DNA of 64,000 nucleotides, from assembly GCA_949840955.1 (NCBI GenBank), contig CATKXV010000001.1:62001-126000 (forward strand), in the 5' to 3' direction. Within the stretch, counting starts at the first letter, position 1. Each line of letters starts with the position of its first letter. Of this stretch, positions 35,778-44,559 are shown one piece after another. The translations under genes and the position numbers were made by a program. A model generated the notes under the pieces. That model made no database searches. It was given only the letters and a program-made list of their open reading frames with translations, and was not told the DNA's origin. The stretch is from an uncultured Anaeroplasmataceae bacterium. GTDB taxonomy: Bacteria > Bacillota_I > Bacilli_A > Acholeplasmatales > Anaeroplasmataceae.

Positions 35778-37378
35778 AAATAGAATTACTAGATATTGTA
35801 AAATATTATGATGATTGTTGTGTTTTCGATTCTTTGAATGCTGAATTTTCTTCTAATTTAATTCGGTTGGAAGGAAATAATGGAAGTGGTAAATCCACAC
35901 TATTAAAGATATTATCTGCAAGCACCTCCTTTAAAGGAAATATTTTAATTGATGGGAAAAAACAAACTAACGACTTTTTAAATAGAAATGTTATTTTAGT
36001 TCATCAAGATATTATTCTTTTAGAGAATAAAACCGTAATGAATAATTTAAATGTTCTGCACATTTCAAAAGAAAACTATTATATTGAAAACTTAATTGAA
36101 AAGGACTTGCTTTTTCTTAAAGTAAATGAATTATCTGGAGGACAAAAGAAGCTATTATCCTTGGCTATTGCATTTGCTATAGAACCTAGTATATTATTGT
36201 TAGATGAGTTTTCTAATTATTTGGACGATAATCATTTGGAACAAATTAAAAAAATAATAGTGGATTATAGTAAAAAGCATATGATAATCTATGTGGATCA
36301 CTTAGTCGATTTAGGTGGTGATGTTTTTTCTTTGGATAAATGTCAAATAGAATATAAGACTTCAGTCTCATCTGTATCCTTTAAAAAAAGAAACTTTACG
36401 TTATCCTTTTATTATTTTATAATTCAATTTAGAGTTATATCTATTTTATCTTTTTTAGTTAACTTCATTCTTTTTTCTTGCATTATGTTTTGTTTATCCA
36501 TAGTAACAGTAAGCTCCTATAGAATTGCAGCTGAATATTATTTGAAAAATGATTTAAATTATATTCAAGTAAAACCAAATGTAAAAGATGTAAGGTATTC
36601 TTTATACTATGGGGTAAGATTGGATTTTTCTGAAAGAAAGGATGTATTAGAGAACTTTTATTATGTTACCTATTATGAAAACTTTGATTTTTCTTTAAAG
36701 GAAGAAGTTGAAGAGATTCAGGATTCTTTGCCTTGTTACGTTTTTGATATGAGCTCAAGCTATTTAGGACAAGCGTTTGTCTATAGGAATATAAAATATT
36801 ATGTAAAGGGAGTCATTGATTACCCCTATTCATCTGACACTACTATAGTGGCTCTACCTACCTTTTTTATAGAGGGTGAAAAGCCAATAGAAGATGAGAC
36901 TTATTTAACTATGGCACATTTTACAACAGATAGGGATTTAATACAAGCCTTTAATAAGGAAGAAGTATTTATAGAGAATTCGGGATTCTTGTCAGCTATT
37001 CATCAGAGTTTAAGAAAATCTGTTTTTAATGTATTCCTAGCCATTTTAATTTTCATTAATTTATTATTTCAAATTTTATCTACTATATTTTATGTTCGAG
37101 GGATAAAGCCAACTCATCTTTTCTTGAATCAATATGGAAATAGCAATTTAGAATTAGGTGTTACAAGAATCGGAGCAGAAGTGATGAAATACTTAAGCAT
37201 TGGTATTGGTGGATATTTTCTTGTTGCCTATTTAATTTCTCTTTATGAAACAAATGTAATTTTTCCGTGGAGTACTATGATGGAACCATCTATCATATAT
37301 TTGATTCTTACTTTATTTCTGTTTGTTTTTTTAAAGGAAGGTATCTTTTGGATTATAAATAGGAAAAGAAATTTATAA
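35774..37378 (+). CDS. ABC exporter with N-terminal ATPase and MacB-like membrane domain (second of a pair)
   Basis: A 534-residue protein of the same layout as its neighbour but very different in sequence. Walker A GNNGSGKST is at residues 34-42, LSGGQ at 120-124, Walker B ILLLDEF near 140-146 (proline of DEP replaced by Phe) and a switch histidine near 176. One helix follows at about 220-245, then an outside domain of about 170 residues, then three C-terminal helices. All ATPase motifs are intact, so both sites may work. The 4-base ATGA overlap implies coupled translation and equal amounts. Candidates are a peptide or lipid exporter or a resistance pump; nothing in the context decides. Confidence 0.85.
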   Translation: MKIELLDIVKYYDDCCVFDSLNAEFSSNLIRLEGNNGSGKSTLLKILSASTSFKGNILIDGKKQTNDFLNRNVILVHQDIILLENKTVMNNLNVLHISKENYYIENLIEKDLLFLKVNELSGGQKKLLSLAIAFAIEPSILLLDEFSNYLDDNHLEQIKKIIVDYSKKHMIIYVDHLVDLGGDVFSLDKCQIEYKTSVSSVSFKKRNFTLSFYYFIIQFRVISILSFLVNFILFSCIMFCLSIVTVSSYRIAAEYYLKNDLNYIQVKPNVKDVRYSLYYGVRLDFSERKDVLENFYYVTYYENFDFSLKEEVEEIQDSLPCYVFDMSSSYLGQAFVYRNIKYYVKGVIDYPYSSDTTIVALPTFFIEGEKPIEDETYLTMAHFTTDRDLIQAFNKEEVFIENSGFLSAIHQSLRKSVFNVFLAILIFINLLFQILSTIFYVRGIKPTHLFLNQYGNSNLELGVTRIGAEVMKYLSIGIGGYFLVAYLISLYETNVIFPWSTMMEPSIIYLILTLFLFVFLKEGIFWIINRKRNL

Positions 37379-37380
37379 GG

Positions 37381-37404
37381 AACAGCAGCATGCTGTTTTT
37401 TTTT
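37381..37404 (+). terminator. Rho-independent terminator after the ABC pair
   Basis: Stem AACAGCA/TGCTGTT (37381-37387 with 37391-37397) with a 3-base loop and a long T-run, immediately after the stop codon. The following 37405-37563 gap has a TATAAT at 37527-37532 but no good minus-35. Confidence 0.85.
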
Positions 37405-37563
37405 ATATAGGAAAATCTGTTTTTAAGAATAGAGCTTTCTTGCTAACAGTGTGCTTATTTTGCTTAATTTGTAGAAAAAATTTGAATTATAGAAAAATAA
37501 TTCTTTCCTTTCAATTTATATTAGAGTATAATAAGCCTTAGGAATTAAACGAGGTTGATAAAT

Positions 37564-38166
37564 ATGATTAATTTTACACTTATTGATTTTAATATGAGTC
37601 CAATGCAAATTGCTGGAAATATTTTAACGCTTATTGGAATGAGCTTATTCTTTATAAGCTCATTCTGTAAAAGAAAGAAGGATATTATCCTTCTACAGAC
37701 AGGAAATCATTCTATAAGCTTAATCGGGGAATGTTTATTAGGACAGGTTTCTGGTGCAGTTCAGGATGGAGTATCTATCTTACGTAATATATTCATTTTA
37801 CTAAATAAAAATAATAAATATTGGAATATCTTTTTTATTGTTTTGGGTGTGGTATTAGGAACGATTTTCAATATTGTATTCCAATTAGACAATCCATTTT
37901 TAATTGGCATAGGCTTTCTTCCTGTAATTGCATCCTTCCAATATTCTATAATTGTATTAATGCCTAATATCAAAGTGCCTTTTATTAAGGCTTCTATGGG
38001 CTTTTCCTGTATATGCTGGACAATTTATGGATTGTTTTTGAAGAATTATTCTATGGCTCTTACAAATTCAATCATCCTTATTGCAACAATCATTTCTTTG
38101 ATTCAATATTTTATATCCAATAGAAAAGGAAAGAAAGAAATCCAAGAGGAAGTAGAGGAAGCCTAA
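37564..38166 (+). CDS. YgjV-like multi-pass membrane protein
   Basis: A 200-residue protein with about six hydrophobic helices, spaced in short pairs, and a charged C-terminus (NRKGKKEIQEEVEEA). The start (PMQIAGNILTLIGMSLFFISSFCKRKKDIILLQ) and the GAVQDGVSILRNI loop resemble the YgjV family of small inner-membrane proteins of unknown function. The second ATG (37564) suits the GAGG at 37551-37554. It is likely a single gene; function unknown. Confidence 0.6.
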   Translation: MINFTLIDFNMSPMQIAGNILTLIGMSLFFISSFCKRKKDIILLQTGNHSISLIGECLLGQVSGAVQDGVSILRNIFILLNKNNKYWNIFFIVLGVVLGTIFNIVFQLDNPFLIGIGFLPVIASFQYSIIVLMPNIKVPFIKASMGFSCICWTIYGLFLKNYSMALTNSIILIATIISLIQYFISNRKGKKEIQEEVEEA

Positions 38167-38260
38167 TTTGAGATGCTGAAAGCATTTTATTCAAATTGCT
38201 TCTTTAATAATAGAGCCGTTTATGCTATGATAGAAAATAGAAGATTTGGAGGAAAAATAT

Positions 38261-38539
38261 ATGAATAAACCAGAATTAGTAGCAAAAGTTATCGAAAAAA
38301 CGAATATAACAAAAAAACAAGCAGAGGATGTAATTAATGCTGTTTTTGATGTCATTATGGATGCATTAGCCTTTGGAGATAAAGCTGTTATTTCTGGATT
38401 TGGTACCTTTGAGGTTCATGAGCGAGCAAAAAAAATTGGACGTAATCCTCAAACAGGAGAAGAAATTTTAATCGAGGGATCTAAAGCTCCTGTCTTCAAA
38501 TCTGCAAAGGTTTTTAAGGACTATGTGAATCAACGATGA
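38261..38539 (+). CDS. hup: DNA-binding protein HU
   Basis: A 92-residue histone-like protein that bends and compacts DNA. The sequence is typical: NKPELVAKVIEKTNITKKQAE, ISGFGTFEVHERAKKIGRNPQTGEE, ending in APVFKSAKVFKDYV. The ATG at 38261 follows GGAGG; the open frame from a TTG at 38246 includes that site. An extended minus-10 (TGC TATGAT, 38223-38231) lies upstream. Its TGA stop overlaps the next ATG. Confidence 0.95.
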   Translation: MNKPELVAKVIEKTNITKKQAEDVINAVFDVIMDALAFGDKAVISGFGTFEVHERAKKIGRNPQTGEEILIEGSKAPVFKSAKVFKDYVNQR

Positions 38540-39519
38540 AAGAACCATTTTCTTTTATATATGATAATCGGCTAGATAAATTAAGTGAATATTTAGAGCA
38601 TGAAAATGTGAATATTGTAGATGAGGAAAACAAGTCCTTACTCCTTCATGCAATCAAGGTGAAAGATAAGGAGGCTTTTGAGCTTTTAATACAGCATTAT
38701 ATTGATACAGAGCTCCCTGATGATAGAGGAAATACGAGTTTTCATTATACAGTTATGTATCATTGCTTAAGCTTTTTACGAGTGTTGTTTTTAAAGGGAG
38801 GGAATCCTATGCTGAAAAATAAGGCAGGACAAACTCCTTTATATATGGCCTGTCGATATGGGGATGAAAAAATCATCGATTTATATTTAGAAAAGTATGC
38901 TTTAGATATGGGAGATAAGGACAAGGACGATCAAACTCTTAGTATGGCATTTACTTATGCGAAAAATCCGAAATTATTAGAAAAATATAAGGGCTATGAG
39001 CCTTATCTTGAGGAAGAAAATCATCTAGGAGATACTCCCCTTTTGCTTGCTGTAAAATTGGATAGTATAGGTATGGTGGATTTTTATTTATCTAAGGGAG
39101 CTTTTATAAATCATAGAAATCACTTAAAGGAATCAGTACTGTTTTATGCCGTGCGAAATGAAAATAAGGCCATGATAAAGCTGCTGATGCAGCATGGTGC
39201 CTTTTTAGATTTTAAAAATATGTTTTTAGAAACAATCTTTACCATTGCAAAGCCCCATATTTTAGAATATATAAAGGAATTACAGGCTTATGAGCCATAT
39301 AGTACATATGAACGAAATTATCCTTTGCATTATGCAATTTATATGAATGATATATCTATGGCTAATCGATATTTAACTCTATCCTATGCATTTTTAGAGG
39401 ATTCCTATGGACTTTTACCAAGTGTACTTGCTGAGAAATATAAAAATAAAGCTATAATAAAAAAAATAAAAAGCTTAGAAAGGGAAGCGAAAATTGCTAC
39501 CTTTCGGACAAAGCTATAG
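38536..39519 (+). CDS. Ankyrin-repeat protein
   Basis: A 327-residue cytoplasmic protein made of about eight ankyrin repeats. Clear repeat cores include AGQTPLYMACRYGDEKIIDLYLEK, LGDTPLLLAVKLDSIGMVDFYLSKGA and KESVLFYAVRNENKAMIKLLMQHGA. There is no signal peptide. Ankyrin repeats bind proteins; the partner is unknown. It overlaps the HU gene by 4 bases (ATGA), so the two are co-translated, which hints at a role linked to HU or simply shared expression. The promoter of the lysine operon overlaps its stop codon. Confidence 0.85.
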   Translation: MKEPFSFIYDNRLDKLSEYLEHENVNIVDEENKSLLLHAIKVKDKEAFELLIQHYIDTELPDDRGNTSFHYTVMYHCLSFLRVLFLKGGNPMLKNKAGQTPLYMACRYGDEKIIDLYLEKYALDMGDKDKDDQTLSMAFTYAKNPKLLEKYKGYEPYLEEENHLGDTPLLLAVKLDSIGMVDFYLSKGAFINHRNHLKESVLFYAVRNENKAMIKLLMQHGAFLDFKNMFLETIFTIAKPHILEYIKELQAYEPYSTYERNYPLHYAIYMNDISMANRYLTLSYAFLEDSYGLLPSVLAEKYKNKAIIKKIKSLEREAKIATFRTKL

Positions 39520-39545
39520 ACAATATGAAAATAGTATGTTAAAAT
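39517..39545 (+). promoter_or_regulatory. Promoter for the riboswitch and lysA operon
   Basis: TAGACA (39517-39522), 17 bases and an extended minus-10 TGtTAAAAT (minus-10 at 39540-39545). It lies just before the lysine aptamer. Confidence 0.7.
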
Positions 39546-39565
39546 ACTAATATTCAATTTAGAAT

Positions 39566-39725
39566 AATAGAGGTAGCAATGTAGATGAGTAGGCTATGAA
39601 GAAGGCATTCAATGAAGTAGCTAAAAGGTAATCATTGCCGAATAGAATATTTAGGCATAAATATTCTATGGGGATATAGGAAATACTTATATCACTCCTA
39701 CATGATTTGAATGTAGAGGCGCTAA
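39566..39725 (+). promoter_or_regulatory. Lysine riboswitch (L box) aptamer
   Basis: Binds lysine in the nascent RNA and controls the DAP/lysine genes that follow. Aligned by eye with the Bacillus subtilis lysC leader it shares AGAGGT near the 5' end, GAGTA with a flanking GGCTA, AAAAGG then TTGCCGAA in the centre, and the final TGTAGAGGCGCTA block (lysC: TGGAGGGCTATC). Its position between a promoter and a terminator, directly before lysA, supports the call strongly. Confidence 0.88.
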
Positions 39726-39769
39726 AATAAGAAACCCAAGTAGTAGCGCTTTGAGCGCTTATTTTTTTT
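39720..39769 (+). terminator. Riboswitch-controlled terminator with antiterminator
   Basis: AGCGCT (39745-39750) pairs with AGCGCT (39754-39759) over a 3-base loop, followed by a run of eight T. GCGCTA at 39720-39725, the 3' end of the aptamer, is exactly complementary to TAGCGC at 39744-39749. This gives the alternative antiterminator pairing expected when lysine is scarce. Confidence 0.82.
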
Positions 39770-39786
39770 AAAAAAGAAGAGGGATT

Positions 39787-41010
39787 ATGATGAATTATAA
39801 GGAACTAAAGGAAAAATATGGAACACCCCTATATGTATATGATATCCATAGAATAAAGGAAATTATCCATCAATATCAAACGAATTTTAAATCAAGTCAA
39901 TTTGAAACTGAAATTTTATATGCCTCCAAAGCTTTTAATGTTAAGGAAATGCTACGACTGATCAAGGATATGAATTTATCTTTAGATGTTGTATCCATGG
40001 GAGAGCTTTATACTGCCGTTTGTGTTGATTTTCCAAGCCATAAAATCTATTTTCATGGAAACAATAAAACAGAAGAAGAAATACACTATGCAATAGAGCA
40101 CAATGTAGGAATTCTTGTGGTGGACAACCAATATGAATTAGAAAAAATAGAGGAGCTTGCCTCCCTATACAATAAAAAAGTATCCATATACATTCGGTTA
40201 AATGTTGGTGTAGAGGCGCATACTCATAAATATATTATTACCTCACACATTGATTCTAAATTTGGTATCTTATATAATTCTTTGGAATATAGAAATATGA
40301 TTTCTTTAATAAAAAACTCGAAGCATATAGAGCTTAAGGGCTTCCATTGCCATATTGGTTCCCAAATATTTGATTTTTATCCCTATGATATTGCTATCGA
40401 AAAGCTGGTTGCCATCGCTAAGGATTTTCCATATCCTCTAGATATGAATTTAGGGGGAGGCTTTGGAGCGTATTATACCGAGACAGATCATCCCATCGGA
40501 TATGAAGCAATGGCAAGGCATTTGATTCAAAAGCTAGAAGAAGAGCTAACAAAGCAAGATGTAAAAATTCATAAGGCTTTAATTGAACCAGGACGTAGTA
40601 TTGTAGCTGAGGCAGGTACGACTTTATATACGATTGGTGGAATAAAGCAAACGCCCAATCGATTGTATTATTTTGTTGACGGAGGTATGACAGATAATAT
40701 TCGACCTGCGTTATATCAAGCCAATTATACTTTAGATATTGTGGGTAAGGAAAATGATTTTAAGAATAAAGTCGTAACCGTTGCAGGAAAATGCTGTGAA
40801 AGTGGAGATATCATTATGGAAAATGTTATTCTTCCAGAGGCCCAAAAGGGAGATCTTTTGCTAACCTATTCTACGGGTGCCTATGGATATTCCATGAGTA
40901 GCAATTACAATAAAGCTTTAACTCCGGCAGTTGTCTTTGTAGAGGATGGTAAAGACCGCCTTGTTGTAAAAAGACAGACTCTAGAGGAATTATTAGAAAG
41001 AGAGATATAA
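39787..41010 (+). CDS. lysA: Diaminopimelate decarboxylase
   Basis: Converts meso-DAP to L-lysine with pyridoxal phosphate. The protein has 407 residues. The PLP lysine is in YASKAFN near residue 49; HCHIGSQ, LGGGFG, EPGRSIVAEAG and the active-site cysteine region GKCCESGDI are all present. It is the first gene behind the lysine riboswitch and is followed without a gap by dapF, dapA and dapB. Confidence 0.95.
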   Translation: MMNYKELKEKYGTPLYVYDIHRIKEIIHQYQTNFKSSQFETEILYASKAFNVKEMLRLIKDMNLSLDVVSMGELYTAVCVDFPSHKIYFHGNNKTEEEIHYAIEHNVGILVVDNQYELEKIEELASLYNKKVSIYIRLNVGVEAHTHKYIITSHIDSKFGILYNSLEYRNMISLIKNSKHIELKGFHCHIGSQIFDFYPYDIAIEKLVAIAKDFPYPLDMNLGGGFGAYYTETDHPIGYEAMARHLIQKLEEELTKQDVKIHKALIEPGRSIVAEAGTTLYTIGGIKQTPNRLYYFVDGGMTDNIRPALYQANYTLDIVGKENDFKNKVVTVAGKCCESGDIIMENVILPEAQKGDLLLTYSTGAYGYSMSSNYNKALTPAVVFVEDGKDRLVVKRQTLEELLEREI

Positions 41011-41826
41011 ATGGAATTTTATAAAATGCATGGCTGTGGAAATGATTTTTGCTTAGTGGATTATAAGGATGGTATAGATTATCCTTCTTTAGCTAGAAGA
41101 TTATGTAATCGAAGATTCGGTGCTGGAGCAGATTGGCTTATTGTTGTTAAAAGGGCTCCTTTAGAAATGATGCTGTTTGATTTGAATGGGGCTAGAGTAG
41201 CTATGAGTGGAGATGGAATACGTTGCTTTGCTCGCTATGCTTATGAGAAAAAATGGCTTGATACTATGCAGTTTGAGTGCTTAACCTTGGCTGGGAAAAT
41301 CAAAGGAAATATTACGAGTTTTAGTCCCTTTCTTTGTAGAATTGACATGGGCTGTCCTATGTATAATAATCAAATGATTTATGTTTCTGATGATGTAAAT
41401 TCCTTTGGTCGTCTGCTTAGAGTAGATGAATATCATTTAACCATCTATTCCTTCTTTTTTGGAGCAGTACATACCGTTGTTTTTGTGGATAGTCTAAATT
41501 CTTCAGTTTTAGATAAGGCTCAAGCCATTTCTACCCACAGGCTGTTTCGGAAGCAAACTCATGTAAGCTTTATAGAATTGGTAGATGAAAAGCATATTAA
41601 AATTAAGACCTATGAAAAAGGAATCGGCTTTGCTACATCCTGTGGAACTGCTGCCTGTGCTTGTGCTATTACCTGTTATAGACTAAAGCTTACAAAGCAT
41701 AGGGTTGAGGTCATACAGCCTATGGGGAGCCTAACGATTGAAATAGGAAAAAAAGAAAAGGTATATATGGAAGGACCCGCAGTCCTTACCTATATAGGAA
41801 ATACGAGTGAGGTAGAAGAATGTTAA
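41011..41826 (+). CDS. dapF: DapF-like diaminopimelate epimerase lacking the first catalytic cysteine
   Basis: By family and position this should convert LL-DAP to meso-DAP. The protein has 271 residues and keeps the N-terminal HGCGNDF and the second catalytic cysteine (Cys211, in TSCGTAACA). But the first catalytic cysteine, in the family motif CGNG, is Ser66 here (AMSGDGIRC), and Asn of that motif is Asp. The substrate-binding GNPH motif reads GAVH at 151-154. DapF works through a pair of cysteines, so activity as an ordinary epimerase is doubtful. The frame is intact and tightly coupled to lysA (no gap) and dapA (7-base overlap), so it is expressed, not an obvious pseudogene. Confidence 0.8.
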   Translation: MEFYKMHGCGNDFCLVDYKDGIDYPSLARRLCNRRFGAGADWLIVVKRAPLEMMLFDLNGARVAMSGDGIRCFARYAYEKKWLDTMQFECLTLAGKIKGNITSFSPFLCRIDMGCPMYNNQMIYVSDDVNSFGRLLRVDEYHLTIYSFFFGAVHTVVFVDSLNSSVLDKAQAISTHRLFRKQTHVSFIELVDEKHIKIKTYEKGIGFATSCGTAACACAITCYRLKLTKHRVEVIQPMGSLTIEIGKKEKVYMEGPAVLTYIGNTSEVEEC

Positions 41827-42704
41827 AAGGAAGTTTTGTAGCCTTAGTTACACCATTTTATGAGGATGGAAGCATCCATTACGAAGGGCTAAGGCAGCTT
41901 ATAGAATATCATATCAGCCATCAAACAGATGGCTTTGTGCTCTTGGGAACAACCGCAGAGGCAACCACCTTATCCTTAGAGGAGCAAAAGGAGCTTGTCC
42001 TATTTTGTCTTAGGATTATTCAAAAAAGAGTCCCTGTTATTGTTGGAGCAGGCTCTAATGATACAGCTACAGCAATCCAAAAGGCCAAGCTATTTTCAAG
42101 CTTAGGAGCAGATTATCTTTTGTGTATTACACCATATTATAATAAAACCAATGAGCAGGGGCTCATTGCTCATTTTACTGCGATTGCAGAAGCATCACTT
42201 GTTCCTATTCTTTTGTATAATGTTCCTTCTAGAACAGGAATGAGTATATCAATTTCAGTCCTAGAGGCTCTAGCAAAGCATCCCAATATCATTGGAATTA
42301 AGGAGGCATCAGGGAATTTGAGCTATGCCTCTCAAATCACAGCGCTTTTAAATGATCGCTTTGTTATGCTATCTGGAAACGATGATATTATTGTTCCTAT
42401 GATGGCCATTGGGGCTACAGGAGTCATTTCTGTTTTGGCTAACATCTGTCCAAGGCAGACGCATACCCTATGTAGCCTGTGTCTAAAGGAACAATACAGC
42501 CAAGCAAGATATCTTCAATCTAAGCTTTTACCTCTAGCCAATGCGTTGTTTTTAGAAACCAATCCCATTCCAATCAAGGCTGCTATGAACGTCTTAGGCT
42601 TTCAGGTTGGTGGATATCGCTTGCCTTTATATGAAATGGATCAAATGAAGAAAAAGGAAATGATTGCGATATTAGAGCAAAGTAAGGAGCTGGTAGATTT
42701 ATGA
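41820..42704 (+). CDS. dapA: 4-hydroxy-tetrahydrodipicolinate synthase
   Basis: Condenses pyruvate with aspartate semialdehyde, the first committed step to DAP and lysine. The protein has 294 residues. The Schiff-base lysine is in GIKEASG, the catalytic tyrosine in YNVPSRTG, and the pyruvate-binding loop reads LGTTAEATTLS. The start overlaps dapF by 7 bases and the stop overlaps dapB by 4, consistent with translational coupling under the riboswitch. Confidence 0.95.
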   Translation: MLKGSFVALVTPFYEDGSIHYEGLRQLIEYHISHQTDGFVLLGTTAEATTLSLEEQKELVLFCLRIIQKRVPVIVGAGSNDTATAIQKAKLFSSLGADYLLCITPYYNKTNEQGLIAHFTAIAEASLVPILLYNVPSRTGMSISISVLEALAKHPNIIGIKEASGNLSYASQITALLNDRFVMLSGNDDIIVPMMAIGATGVISVLANICPRQTHTLCSLCLKEQYSQARYLQSKLLPLANALFLETNPIPIKAAMNVLGFQVGGYRLPLYEMDQMKKKEMIAILEQSKELVDL

Positions 42705-43414
42705 AAATATGTGTTGTAGGCTATGGAGCTATGGGGAAAATTGTTTGTGAGCTGGCTAAGGATGAGCTTGCATATCCAGTAGCGATTGAGTGTGACTATA
42801 AGGTACTAGAGGATACCGATAAATGCTTTGATTGTATTCTTGATTTTTCTAATCCAGCCAATCTGGATATGATTGTTACCTTTGCTAAAAAATATCATAA
42901 GCCTGTTGTCTTTGCAACAACGGGTTTTAGTGAAAAGGATTTATTAAAAATAAGAGATTTAAGCAAATCTGTACCTGTACTCATAAGTGCTAATTTTTCT
43001 TTAGGTATTATCCTTTTGAATCGTCTAGTTAAGGAAATCACACCGATATTAAAGGATAGCTTTGATATAGAAATTGTTGAGGCGCATCATCATCATAAGG
43101 TGGATAGCCCAAGCGGAACTGCTAAAATGCTATTAGATAGTGTAATCGCATCAACGGAATTTCAACCGAATTATACACGCTTTGGTACATCCCCTAGAAA
43201 GCCAAATGAAATTGGAGTTCATTCTATAAGAGGTGGCTCAATTGTTGGGGAGCATGAAATATTATATTGTGGTGAGGATGAGGTTTTAAGCATAAAGCAT
43301 CAGGCTCATTCAAAAAAAATATTTGCAGTAGGGGCTTTAAAGGCTGCCCACTTTCTTGTTCAGCAGCCTGTTGGCCTTTATGATATGGAGGATGTATTAT
43401 TTCAGGGAAAATAA
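42701..43414 (+). CDS. dapB: 4-hydroxy-tetrahydrodipicolinate reductase
   Basis: NAD(P)H-dependent reductase of the DAP pathway. The protein has 237 residues. The N-terminal VVGYGAMGKIV nucleotide-binding loop and the catalytic EAHHHHKVDSPSGTAK motif are intact. It is the last gene of the riboswitch operon; no clear terminator follows, so some transcripts may continue into asd 113 bases downstream. Confidence 0.95.
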   Translation: MKICVVGYGAMGKIVCELAKDELAYPVAIECDYKVLEDTDKCFDCILDFSNPANLDMIVTFAKKYHKPVVFATTGFSEKDLLKIRDLSKSVPVLISANFSLGIILLNRLVKEITPILKDSFDIEIVEAHHHHKVDSPSGTAKMLLDSVIASTEFQPNYTRFGTSPRKPNEIGVHSIRGGSIVGEHEILYCGEDEVLSIKHQAHSKKIFAVGALKAAHFLVQQPVGLYDMEDVLFQGK

Positions 43415-43527
43415 TGTGGATTTGTTTATATCTTGAGGTCTTTGTAATGGTCAAAAGAATAAAAAAATGCATTAAATAATATTGGACGGCTATTGTAAGG
43501 TCGAATAGATGAAGTGAGGTGTTGAAA

Positions 43528-44559
43528 TTGCAGAAAAAATATAATATAGGAATTTTAGGGGCTACAGGAGAAGTTGGAAGACAAATGCTAAAGGTCTTAG
43601 AAGAATATCAATTTCCTGTAGGGGAACTAAGGCTATTTGCTAGTAAGAATAGTATAGGAAAATCCATAACCTTTCAAGGCAAGGAATACTTTGTTACAGA
43701 AGCAAAGCCAGAATCCTTTACTCATTTGGATTTTGTTTTAGGCGCTACCTCTAATGATATAGCTAGAAGCTATAAGGATAGTATTGTAAAGGCTAAAGCT
43801 ATATTTATAGATAATTCAAGTGCCTTTAGATTGGATAAGGATATTCCTTTAGTTATTCCAGAAATCAATCCTGAGGATGCTTTGAAAAATAAAGGGGTCA
43901 TAGCCAATCCAAATTGCTCGACGATTCTTGCTCTTATGGCAATTCATGGAATTGAGAAGCTATCAAAAATCCAAGCCATGTCGGTTACTACCTATCAGGC
44001 GACCAGTGGAGCAGGAGCCTTAGGGCCACAGGAGCTATCAGAGCAAATGGCTGCTATTGTTCATAATCAAAAGATAGAGCCACATATATTTCCATATCCT
44101 ATTGCTTTAAATGTAATTCCTCAAATTGGTTCTTTTTTAGATAATGGCTATACAACAGAGGAAATGAAAATGCAAAATGAAGGTAGAAAAATCTTACATC
44201 GAGAGGACTTGAATATTTCCTGTACCTGTGTAAGAGTACCTGTAGTTCGTTCTCATTCCATCGCTATAGAGCTGATAACAGAAGAAGAGTTATCCATTGA
44301 GGCTGTGAAAGAGGCAATTCAAGGCCATGCTGGCTGTAGACTTTATGATGATCCAGAACAAAAGCTTTATCCAATGCCACTGCTTACCTCCAATCAGGAT
44401 TTGGTTTATGTAGGGAGAATTCGAAAATCCTTACTCCATTCCCATGGCATTGTTCTTTGGTGTTCTGGGGATCAGGTTCGAAAGGGAGCTGCTAGTAATG
44501 CCGTTCAAATTATGATGAAGCTTATAGGGCTTGAGCCATTAGGAGGGAGTATATGTTAG
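43528..44559 (+). CDS. asd: Aspartate-semialdehyde dehydrogenase
   Basis: Reduces aspartyl phosphate to aspartate semialdehyde, feeding lysine, threonine and methionine. The protein has 343 residues. NADP-binding ILGATGEVGRQML is at the N-terminus, the catalytic cysteine is in NPNCSTI and the QATSGAG and RVPVVRSHS motifs are present. The start is uncertain: TTG 43528 is chosen because GTGAGGTG at 43514-43521 lies 6 bases before it; GTG 43519 and TTG 43522 overlap or abut that site. It overlaps lysC by 7 bases. Confidence 0.93.
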   Translation: MQKKYNIGILGATGEVGRQMLKVLEEYQFPVGELRLFASKNSIGKSITFQGKEYFVTEAKPESFTHLDFVLGATSNDIARSYKDSIVKAKAIFIDNSSAFRLDKDIPLVIPEINPEDALKNKGVIANPNCSTILALMAIHGIEKLSKIQAMSVTTYQATSGAGALGPQELSEQMAAIVHNQKIEPHIFPYPIALNVIPQIGSFLDNGYTTEEMKMQNEGRKILHREDLNISCTCVRVPVVRSHSIAIELITEEELSIEAVKEAIQGHAGCRLYDDPEQKLYPMPLLTSNQDLVYVGRIRKSLLHSHGIVLWCSGDQVRKGAASNAVQIMMKLIGLEPLGGSIC

